Shown here: one piece after another, positions 7,726 through 13,988 of the stretch
Layout of the letters: every line of letters starts with the position of its first letter
Numbering within the stretch: position 1 is the first letter of the stretch
From: Gemmatimonadales bacterium
GTDB lineage: Bacteria; Gemmatimonadota; Gemmatimonadetes; Gemmatimonadales; GWC2-71-9
Assembly (NCBI GenBank): GCA_013812695.1
Contig: JACCSZ010000315.1
Span: 1 to 21,150, forward strand
DNA length: 21,150 bases
Reading direction: 5' to 3'
Notes under the pieces: generated by a model
The model's database searches: none
Told to the model about the DNA's origin: nothing
What the model saw: only the letters and a program-made list of their open reading frames with translations
Made by a program: the position numbers and the translations under genes

Positions 7726-8631
7726 TTGGCCGTCACGCCGAATTTTTTTATCGTGGGCGCCCCGAAGTGTGGGACTACGGCGCTGTACGAGTATCTCCGC
7801 CTGCATCCCGGCATCTTCATGCCGGAACTCAAGGAGCCGCATTTCTTCGCCAGCGACCTGGTGACCTTTCACCTGGTGAACTCGATGGCGGAGTACCGGG
7901 GGCTGTTCGCCGGAGCGACCGCGGCCCAGCCGAGGGTCGGCGAAGCGTCCGCGTCCTACCTGCTGTCGTCGGCCGCGATCCCGGACATCCGAAGGTTCAA
8001 CCCCGACGCGAAGTTGATCGCGATGTATCGGAATCCCGTGGACCTGGTCCACTCGTTCCACTCCCAGCTGCTGTACTGGTCGGAGGAAACGGAGCGCGAC
8101 TTCGAGCGGGCCTGGAGGCTCCAGGAGCGGCGGCGCCGCGGCGAGGAGCTGCCAGGCACCTGCCGGGAGCCATTCTGGCTGCAGTACGAGCGGATCGGTC
8201 AGTTCGGGACCCAGACGGAGCGGATGCTCGCGACCTTTCCCCGCGAGCAGGTCAAGCTGATCCTGTTCGAGGACTTCGCCGCGTCGCCCAAGGCGGTATA
8301 CGAGGAAGTGATCGAGTTTCTGGATCTGCCGCAGGACCATCGCACCGAGTTCCCGCGGTTCAACGAGAACAAACGGGCGAAGCTGACCTGGCTGCGGAAT
8401 TTCGTCCGGAAGCCGCCGCCGCTTCTGCGGCGCGCGTTTCGCGGGTTGAAGCGGCGAGTGGGCGGCGGGGGGGTGGGAGCCGTGAGGCAGAAGCTGTTGG
8501 ATATCAATACCTCGAAGGAGCGCCGCCCTCCGCTCACGCCCGAGTTTCGCGCCGAGCTGGTGCAGACGTTTCGCGAGGAGGTGGCGCTGTTTTCCCGCGT
8601 GATGGATCGGGATCTGCGGCACTGGACGTGA
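7726..8631 (+). CDS. Carbohydrate-type sulfotransferase (PAPS-dependent)
   Basis: The 301-residue protein belongs to the classical sulfotransferase family. The 5'-phosphosulfate loop is GAPKCGTTAL (11-20), the 3'-phosphate site is YRNPVDLVHSFHS (101-113) with R102 and S110 as the expected PAP contacts, and the C-terminus has the NDST-like end with PLTPEFRAEL and RDLRHW. It should move sulfate from PAPS to a hydroxyl or amino group of a sugar, on the cytoplasmic side before flipping. The start is TTG at 7726, set by GGAG at 7715-7718 seven bases upstream and by the conserved N-terminal strand. It is a single-gene unit with its own promoter, convergent to a gene remnant. It is of a different family from the sulfotransferase at 8912-9799. 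Confidence 0.88.
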   Translation: MAVTPNFFIVGAPKCGTTALYEYLRLHPGIFMPELKEPHFFASDLVTFHLVNSMAEYRGLFAGATAAQPRVGEASASYLLSSAAIPDIRRFNPDAKLIAMYRNPVDLVHSFHSQLLYWSEETERDFERAWRLQERRRRGEELPGTCREPFWLQYERIGQFGTQTERMLATFPREQVKLILFEDFAASPKAVYEEVIEFLDLPQDHRTEFPRFNENKRAKLTWLRNFVRKPPPLLRRAFRGLKRRVGGGGVGAVRQKLLDINTSKERRPPLTPEFRAELVQTFREEVALFSRVMDRDLRHWT

Positions 8632-8633
8632 GC

Positions 8634-8914
8634 CCATAGGCGCGAACGCTCGCGGTTCTTCGCCACCGACGCCACCGCACTCAGCGCGCTCGACATACCG
8701 CTCCGCTTCACGAACGTGGAGTTGTACTCCCAACTCAGCAGCGCGCAGGCGTAGGACGAGCCGGCGACCCGAGCCGACCTTCCGCACCTCCGCGGCCGAC
8801 ATCTGCCAGCGATTGACCTGGCGGGCGTTGGTGTACGTCCCGAGGATCTTGCTGGAGCCGTCGCCGCCGTCCACATAGTTGAGCCCGAACACCAAACCCA
8901 CCCCCTGCGACTCA
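8634..8914 (-). pseudogene. Truncated, frameshifted remnant of a secreted barrel-protein gene
   Basis: Read on the minus strand, this stretch resembles the last 90 residues of the protein at 18551-19633. From about 8914 to 8773 the frame gives GVGLVFGLNYVDGG, against GLGLLFGLNSTNGG in the intact protein, and then QMSAAEVRKVG, against AMTAEELLRFG. A shift of one base at about 8772 moves to the next frame, which gives RVAGSSYACALLSWEYNST against RVLAADPSSCGLTFWQYDA. It ends in VASVAKNRER, against ELAALNRVHA. The N-terminal three quarters, including the putative catalytic DEP motif, are absent: the remnant begins exactly at the stop codon of the sulfotransferase gene at 8912. The match is at protein level; DNA identity looks modest, so the two copies are old. 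Confidence 0.72.
8641..8654 (+). terminator. Weak hairpin after the sulfotransferase gene
   Basis: CGCGA, a four-base loop ACGC, and TCGCG form a five-base-pair stem nine bases after the stop codon, followed by GTTCTT. The stem is short and the T run is broken, so this is at best a weak terminator. It also lies inside the gene remnant on the other strand. Confidence 0.2.
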
Positions 8915-9799
8915 GCGAGGCCTGGCGGAGGCGTCGTAGCCGTGCAGCGCGAGATCGTCACGGAGCAGGTCGTCGAGCGCGGCCTGCTGCGCCGGGGTCA
9001 GGTCAGCCCGCCATCGGTTGCTGTCCTTGATGGGGGTGGCCCGGACGGTTCGCTCGAACGCGTCGGACGGAGGCAGCTCCGCGAACTCCACGATCTCTCG
9101 CATGCACTCGACGGGCCGGTCGCAGAATGACTCGTATTTGATCTCGCGGAAGCGGGTCGGCTCGAGCTGCCGCTGTGCCGCACTGATGGCGCGGGTGCGC
9201 AGGCGCCACTGCAGCGCCGAGAGCGCGACGAACGAGCGGTGGTGGCGCTCCCAGTCCGCCTCGTCTTCGGGCGAGAGCGGCCCGGCGCCCCACTTGGACG
9301 GTCCATCCCACCCCCGCCAGAAATTGACGTGCACCAGCGAGCTGGCCACCGCGCGGCCGTCCCGGACGATATGAATGAACTTTGCGTCCTCGAAGATCTC
9401 GTTCAGGAACCCGATGCGCGACCAGCCGGCGATCTTGACGAGCAGACGGTTACGGTCCGCCGTGAGCATCGGCGCGATGGCCGCCCGCACCTGGCGCTTC
9501 ATGCGGGGCGTGACGTCGTCCCGCACGAGGTCGCGATACGGCGTGGCGAATCCGTACGCATAAAAGTCCCAGAACCGGTAGGCCTCGCTCGGCAGAATGC
9601 GGTCGCCCAGCAGCCGGTGCACGATCGGGTGGCCGAGCGCCGACACCGCGCGACGGTTCCAGGCGGGCTTGGCCGGGTACTTCTGGGACACGTTCGACAG
9701 CCACATCACCCGCGGATGGCGCGCCAGCAGGTGGTGCAACACCGTCGAGCCGCAGCGGCCGGTGCCCAGGATGATGATTGGCTTGACGATCTCGGTCAT
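8912..9799 (-). CDS. Sulfotransferase of the Sulfotransfer_3 type
   Basis: The 295-residue protein has the 5'-phosphosulfate loop LGTGRCGSTVLHHLL (11-25) and the 3'-phosphate motif HIVRDGRAVASSLVHV (143-158), the two PAPS-binding sites of the family. The middle is rich in aromatic residues (FWRGWDGPSKW, 160-170), which may shape the acceptor site. The start is ATG at 9799, 14 bases after the cysD stop, with GTGAG as a modest ribosome site. It is the last gene of the cysN-cysQ-cysC-cysD operon, which makes its donor PAPS. A sugar acceptor in the exopolysaccharide is inferred from context; sulfation of another small molecule is possible. The stop codon abuts a gene remnant, suggesting a rearrangement at the 3' end. 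Confidence 0.85.
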   Translation of the reverse strand: MTEIVKPIIILGTGRCGSTVLHHLLARHPRVMWLSNVSQKYPAKPAWNRRAVSALGHPIVHRLLGDRILPSEAYRFWDFYAYGFATPYRDLVRDDVTPRMKRQVRAAIAPMLTADRNRLLVKIAGWSRIGFLNEIFEDAKFIHIVRDGRAVASSLVHVNFWRGWDGPSKWGAGPLSPEDEADWERHHRSFVALSALQWRLRTRAISAAQRQLEPTRFREIKYESFCDRPVECMREIVEFAELPPSDAFERTVRATPIKDSNRWRADLTPAQQAALDDLLRDDLALHGYDASARPR

Positions 9800-9813
9800 C
9801 GGTGACTCACGGG

Positions 9814-10707
9814 CTACATGTAGCCGTCGCGGCGCAGCGTCTCGAGCCCGCCGCCGCCCGCCTTGTCCTGCGCGCGCCCGGAGCGCTCCGCGATGTTGGC
9901 GAACTTGCCCGAGCGGAGCTCGAGGATGATGTCGTCGACATCGTGGGCCTGCGAGTCCACCGCGTGCGTGCACGGATAGCAGCCCAGCGACCGGTAGCGC
10001 CGGCCTTCGCCCTGGTCATAGTAGAGGGAGACGGTCGGAATGTTCTCGCGCTTGATGTACTCCCAGATGTTCAGCTCGGTCCAGTCCAGCAGCGGGTGGA
10101 TCCGCAGATGGGTGCCCGGCGCGAACTCCGTCTTGAACTGATTCCAGAATTCCGGCGGCTGGTCGCCCACGTCCCACTGCGACTGGGTGGTCCGGGGCGA
10201 GAAGTAGCGCTCCTTAGACCGGCTGCCTTCCTCGTCGGCGCGCACGCCGACGATCACCCCCGTGAAGGGCTCGGTGTTCCGGTCCACCTCGTACACCCGC
10301 TTGGCGTGGTTGAGGCGGTACCGCGGCCACTCGCCGCTCAAGGTGTACTTGAGCGCGTCGGTCTTGAGCGCCTTGCAGCAGGCGATCCGGTCCACGGCCC
10401 CGTCGGGAAAGGTCCGCTTCTCCTCGAGCGCCTGGCGGTTCTGGCCATAGATCATGGTCAGGTTCCACTCCAGCGCCAGCCGGTCGCGGTACTCGATCAT
10501 CTCCGGAATCTTGTAGGCGGTGTCGATGTGCACGAGCGGGATCGGCACGTGCCCGAAGAACGCCTTGCGCGCGAGCCAGAGCAGGACCGTGCTGTCCTTT
10601 CCGATCGACCAGAGCATCCCGAGGTTCTTGAAGTTGGCGTACGCCTCCCGCAGGATGTGAACGCTCCGGTGTTCCAGCTCGTCCAGATGATCGATGTCGT
10701 CCGTCAT
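9814..10707 (-). CDS. cysD: Sulfate adenylyltransferase subunit 2
   Basis: The 297-residue protein is CysD, the catalytic small subunit that makes adenosine 5'-phosphosulfate (APS) from ATP and sulfate together with CysN. The PP-loop SIGKDST (34-40) is the family form, and EEGSRSKERYFSPR, the segment through HPLLDWTELNIWEYI, the CYPCTHAV motif and the GRAQD...DGYM end are all characteristic. Its length matches the family. ATG at 10707 overlaps the cysC stop by one base (TGATG). It lies fourth in the operon. In this context the APS goes to PAPS for sulfotransferases; no PAPS or sulfite reductase gene is nearby. Confidence 0.97.
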   Translation of the reverse strand: MTDDIDHLDELEHRSVHILREAYANFKNLGMLWSIGKDSTVLLWLARKAFFGHVPIPLVHIDTAYKIPEMIEYRDRLALEWNLTMIYGQNRQALEEKRTFPDGAVDRIACCKALKTDALKYTLSGEWPRYRLNHAKRVYEVDRNTEPFTGVIVGVRADEEGSRSKERYFSPRTTQSQWDVGDQPPEFWNQFKTEFAPGTHLRIHPLLDWTELNIWEYIKRENIPTVSLYYDQGEGRRYRSLGCYPCTHAVDSQAHDVDDIILELRSGKFANIAERSGRAQDKAGGGGLETLRRDGYM

Positions 10708-11234
10708 CAGCTTTGGCCTCCCAGCCGCTCGAGCACTCTGGCGACGCCCTGCTCCACGCTCAGCGCGCGGGTATCGAGCGTCAGCTCCGGGTGCTCGGGC
10801 GGCTCGTACGGGTCGTCGATGCCCGTGAAGTGTTGGATTTCCCCGCGCCGGGCGCGGGCGTACAGGCCTTTCACGTCCCGCCGCTCGCATTCCTCGAGCG
10901 GCGTGTCCACGTAGACCTCGAGGAACGCGGGGCAGAGCCCGCGGACGAAGTCGCGCGATGCGCGGTAGGGCGAGACGAAAGACGCCACTACCGTCACCCC
11001 GTGCGCCGCGAGCCGGCTCGCCATGTACCCGGTGCGGCGCAGGTGCTCCTCGCGCTCGGCCCGGGTGAAGCCAGTGGTGGGGAACACTTCGCGGAGCGCG
11101 TCGCCGTCGATGTATTCGACGTCGGTGCCCCCGCGCACCAGCGCCTCGTGGACTCGGGTGGCGATCGTGCTCTTGCCGGAGCCGGACAACCCGGTGAACC
11201 ACACCACCGGGCTCGGTGAGGTCGTGCTGCTCAC
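10707..11234 (-). CDS. cysC: Adenylylsulfate kinase
   Basis: The 175-residue protein is a stand-alone APS kinase, which phosphorylates APS at the 3' position to give PAPS, the sulfate donor. It has an intact Walker A loop GLSGSGKST (15-23), YIDGD (41-45), SFVSPYRASRD (85-95) and the lid segment VKGLYARARRGE (121-132) followed by GIDDPYEPP. All catalytic motifs are present, unlike in the kinase-like tail of CysN in the same operon. GTG at 11234 overlaps the cysQ stop by four bases (GTGA), which sets the start. It sits between cysQ and cysD, so PAPS formation is tied to APS formation and PAP removal. Confidence 0.97.
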   Translation of the reverse strand: MSSTTSPSPVVWFTGLSGSGKSTIATRVHEALVRGGTDVEYIDGDALREVFPTTGFTRAEREEHLRRTGYMASRLAAHGVTVVASFVSPYRASRDFVRGLCPAFLEVYVDTPLEECERRDVKGLYARARRGEIQHFTGIDDPYEPPEHPELTLDTRALSVEQGVARVLERLGGQS

Positions 11235-11992
11235 AGGCCGATGACGAAGCTGGCGTTGCGGAGGTCGGGCTTGTTGTAGGTGAGCGGCGACGGCCGCTCC
11301 CGGTCGCGTCCCGACTGCCGATACACGCAGTCACCGGCCGCCACGTCCCACTCCATCGTGGGGCCCAGGCGTGGGTAGATGTCCGCGCGGCCCTCGGCCA
11401 CCCAGCAGAACTTGAGCGAGCTGCCTGCCTTCACGCGCTGGGCGACGGGAATCGTGAGGAGGTACTGCTCGAGCTCGGGCGAGGGATGCGACAGGCTCTC
11501 CACCACCGTGAGCGGGGTGCCGGGCGCCTGGGCCGTCGAGTAGATCCGCTCGGCCGGCTCGGACTTCGCCTCGCGCCACGCGCCGGCGCCCTTCACGGCC
11601 CAGTAGAGCAGGTCGAGCGCGGGCGCGAGCACCACGCCGAACACCGGCTCACCATCCTCGACGAGCGCGACGTTCACGGTGAACTCCGCCCGCCGCTTGA
11701 TAAACTCCTTGGTGCCGTCCAACGGATCGACCAGCCAGAAGCGCCGCCAGGCACGCCGGACATCGTACGACGCCGCCGCGGCCTCCTCGGAGACGACCGG
11801 GGTGTCGGGGTCGAGCCGGCCCAGGCCAGCCACCAGGATCTCGTGCGCGGCCTCATCCGCCAGCGTCACGGGACTGTGGTCCTCCTTGTGCCGCACGTCC
11901 GCGGGCGTGGCATCGTCGTAGAAGGTCATCGTGGCGCGGCCGGCCTCGCGCGCGAGGTCGAGCACAGCGGCGCGCAGCGTCGGCGTCACCAT
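11231..11992 (-). CDS. cysQ: 3'(2'),5'-bisphosphate nucleotidase
   Basis: The 253-residue protein is of the inositol monophosphatase superfamily, CysQ branch. The metal-binding motifs are VVSEE (66-70), LVDPLDGTKEFI (87-98) and EWDVAAGD (214-221); the KEFI extension after DGT is characteristic of CysQ. It converts PAP to AMP and phosphate. PAP is the by-product of every sulfotransferase reaction and inhibits those enzymes, so its place in an operon with a sulfotransferase is meaningful. ATG at 11992 overlaps the cysN end by seven bases; GTG at 11989 would give a four-base overlap and lose one residue. No membrane segment is present; it should be cytoplasmic. Confidence 0.95.
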   Translation of the reverse strand: MVTPTLRAAVLDLAREAGRATMTFYDDATPADVRHKEDHSPVTLADEAAHEILVAGLGRLDPDTPVVSEEAAAASYDVRRAWRRFWLVDPLDGTKEFIKRRAEFTVNVALVEDGEPVFGVVLAPALDLLYWAVKGAGAWREAKSEPAERIYSTAQAPGTPLTVVESLSHPSPELEQYLLTIPVAQRVKAGSSLKFCWVAEGRADIYPRLGPTMEWDVAAGDCVYRQSGRDRERPSPLTYNKPDLRNASFVIGL

Positions 11993-13824
11993 GGGCGGAA
12001 AATGATGCCCTTGTCCTGCAGGTGGGCCTTGAGGCGGTCGACGGCCTCCGGGACCGCGCCGCCGGGGAGCTGGAGGTCCACCGCGAGATCGGTCGTGATG
12101 GCGTCGCCCGCCCAGATGGTCTCGATCCAGTCCGGCTGGACGGAGGCCTTGATCACGTCGAGGTCATCCTGCGTGAGCTCCGCGGCCGCGACCACGAGGA
12201 TGATCCCGGCGTCGAGCATCAGGTTCGCGACCTCCGCGAGCCGGCGCATGTGCTCGAGCCGGTTCTCCGGCTTGCGCTCGATGTCGGCGTCGATCCCGTA
12301 CAGCACGCTGCCGATGCCGAGGAAGTACACCACCTTCCCATCCTCGAACAACTTGCCCTCGAGCGCCTTGGCGACGCTCTTCCGGTCGGCCTCGTGCTCC
12401 CCGGTGACGAGAATCAGCGCGGCTTTCTGGTTGTACTTCTCGGCCCGGCGCTCGGGCTCGATGATGCTCGGCTCCCACTTGTAGTTCCGGAGGATCACCC
12501 GGTCGCGGACCGCGGCCTGGCGATCGGGCAGCGCCTCGCGCACGATGCCGCCGCCCCGGATCTCAAAGTCGTCGACGATGACAAACCGGCTCGTGGCCGG
12601 GACATCCGTGGCCAGATCGCACGCGATGGCGCGATCGAGCTTGAGCACGCACTCGGCCACATCGTGCCGCTGCACGGCGGCGCGCTGTTCCGCCGTATCC
12701 AGTGTCGACGCGTCCATGACCCGGAGGACATCCTCGAGGCGCGCGGTCACGCGGCCCGTGCCGAGCTTGAGCAGGTACTCCTTCCGCTTGATCATCGGGT
12801 CCTTGCCCAGCCAGAACAGGCTGACCCGGAGCCGTGTGGTCACCTGCGGGCGCGGCTCGGTCTCGAGCGTCGCCATCTCCCCGCGCGTGATGTAGATCTG
12901 CTCCTGCAGGGTGAAGCCGACCGCCGATCCGGCTTCGGCCGAGTCCTGCGGCGGGCGGTTGAACGCCTCGATGCTCCTGACCCGGCTTTTCTTCCCCGAC
13001 GGATAGAAGATCACCGAGTCGCCCACGCGCACGGTGCCGGAGTCGATCGTGCCGGCGACGATGCGCCGGTCGTCGCCCTGCTTTGTGAACTTGTAGACGT
13101 CCTGGACGGCCATGCGGAATGGGCGGTGGATCGGCGCGGGCTCGCTCCGGAACGCGTCGAGGGCGCCGAGCACGGTGGGACCCTCATACCATGCGAGGTG
13201 CTCGGAGCGGTCGGCGATGTTGTCACCGCCGCGACCGGACACGGGGATGAACGCCGACGGCCGAGTGCCGACCTGATCGAGAAACGCGCCGTACTCGCTG
13301 ACGATCCGGTCGTACACGCCGCGGTCCCACCCGACCAGGTCCATCTTGTTCACCACCACGGCGAGCTGGCGGACGCCGAGCATCGAGATCATGTAGCCGT
13401 GGCGCCGGGAGTTCTCCTGCACGCCTTCAGCGGCGTCGATGACCAGCAGCGCCGCCTCCGCGCGGGCGGCGCCGGTGATCATGTTCTTCAGAAACTCGAT
13501 GTGCCCGGGCGCGTCCAGGATCAGGTAGTGGCGCTGTGCCGTCTTGAAGAATACGCGCGCGGCGTCGATGGTGATCCCCTGCGCCTGCTCGTCCTTGAGC
13601 GCGTCGAGCAGGAAGGCGTACTCGAACGGCTTGGAATTGAGCTCGCACTGGGCCCGCACCTGCTCGAGCTTGCCGTCGGGCAGCGAGTGGGTATCCGCCA
13701 GCAGCCGGCCGATGATCGTGCTCTTGCCGTGGTCGACGTGACCCACGATCACGATGTTCATCCGCTGCTGCGACCCCGCGGGGGCCGCGACGGGCGGTTC
13801 GAGCGACGCGATGGAAGACGACAT
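11986..13824 (-). CDS. cysN: Sulfate adenylyltransferase subunit 1 with degenerate APS-kinase-like C-terminal domain
   Basis: The 612-residue protein has an EF-Tu-like GTPase domain: G1 GHVDHGKST (28-36), DAPGH (104-108) and NKMD (159-162), followed by two beta-barrel domains to about residue 450. GTP hydrolysis by CysN drives APS synthesis by CysD. G1 reads VDHGKS rather than the VDDGKS of E. coli CysN, so it belongs to another branch. Residues 463-612 resemble APS kinase (compare NRLEHMRRLAEVANLMLDAG with the kinase ENIRR..EVA.L..DAG pattern). Where the P-loop should be, the sequence reads TGEHEADRKS (474-483), without the GxxGxGKS pattern. The DGD motif and the SPYR motif are also missing. 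The tail is therefore probably not a kinase; an intact cysC lies two genes away. The start is ATG at 13824 with no clear ribosome site; ATG at 13761 is an alternative. Confidence 0.93.
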   Translation of the reverse strand: MSSSIASLEPPVAAPAGSQQRMNIVIVGHVDHGKSTIIGRLLADTHSLPDGKLEQVRAQCELNSKPFEYAFLLDALKDEQAQGITIDAARVFFKTAQRHYLILDAPGHIEFLKNMITGAARAEAALLVIDAAEGVQENSRRHGYMISMLGVRQLAVVVNKMDLVGWDRGVYDRIVSEYGAFLDQVGTRPSAFIPVSGRGGDNIADRSEHLAWYEGPTVLGALDAFRSEPAPIHRPFRMAVQDVYKFTKQGDDRRIVAGTIDSGTVRVGDSVIFYPSGKKSRVRSIEAFNRPPQDSAEAGSAVGFTLQEQIYITRGEMATLETEPRPQVTTRLRVSLFWLGKDPMIKRKEYLLKLGTGRVTARLEDVLRVMDASTLDTAEQRAAVQRHDVAECVLKLDRAIACDLATDVPATSRFVIVDDFEIRGGGIVREALPDRQAAVRDRVILRNYKWEPSIIEPERRAEKYNQKAALILVTGEHEADRKSVAKALEGKLFEDGKVVYFLGIGSVLYGIDADIERKPENRLEHMRRLAEVANLMLDAGIILVVAAAELTQDDLDVIKASVQPDWIETIWAGDAITTDLAVDLQLPGGAVPEAVDRLKAHLQDKGIIFRPW

Positions 13825-13988
13825 TCTAGTGAGCCAAGCCTCCGCGGCTGCGGTCGGGGAACAGGCGCCCTGCGGCTACGTACGGCGCCACCGACGGTCT
13901 CCTGCCACCGCCGGTCCAGCGCCCGCGCACCCGTGCGCCCATCGATTCAAAGCGAGTGAGAGTTATCCGCGCGGTGCGTGGAGGGGGA
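13825..13988. other. Intergenic region upstream of cysN
   Basis: These 164 bases separate the Wzc-like gene from cysN, both on the minus strand. It is the only sizeable gap on that strand between 8912 and 17065, so a promoter for the cys operon is expected here, but I find no convincing pair of boxes. A short inverted repeat GCGCAC-CC-GTGCGC lies at 13925-13938 without a T run. The 17-base element found at 7575 and 17141 is absent. Confidence 0.4.

Noticed and set aside
7627..8961. A 444-codon minus-strand frame across the plus-strand sulfotransferase gene
   Set aside because: Most of it is a shadow of the sulfotransferase. Only the part from about 8773 to 8914 carries real similarity, and that is reported as the gene remnant.
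13925..13938. Inverted repeat GCGCAC-CC-GTGCGC as a terminator after the Wzc-like gene
   Set aside because: The stem is short, the loop is only two bases unless the stem is opened, and there is no T run. Such repeats are common by chance in GC-rich DNA.
12022..13959. A 645-codon open frame on the plus strand opposite cysN
   Set aside because: Its product is a low-complexity mix of Arg, Leu, Asp, His and Val, as expected from the reverse strand of a GC-rich gene. The minus strand has unmistakable CysN motifs throughout.
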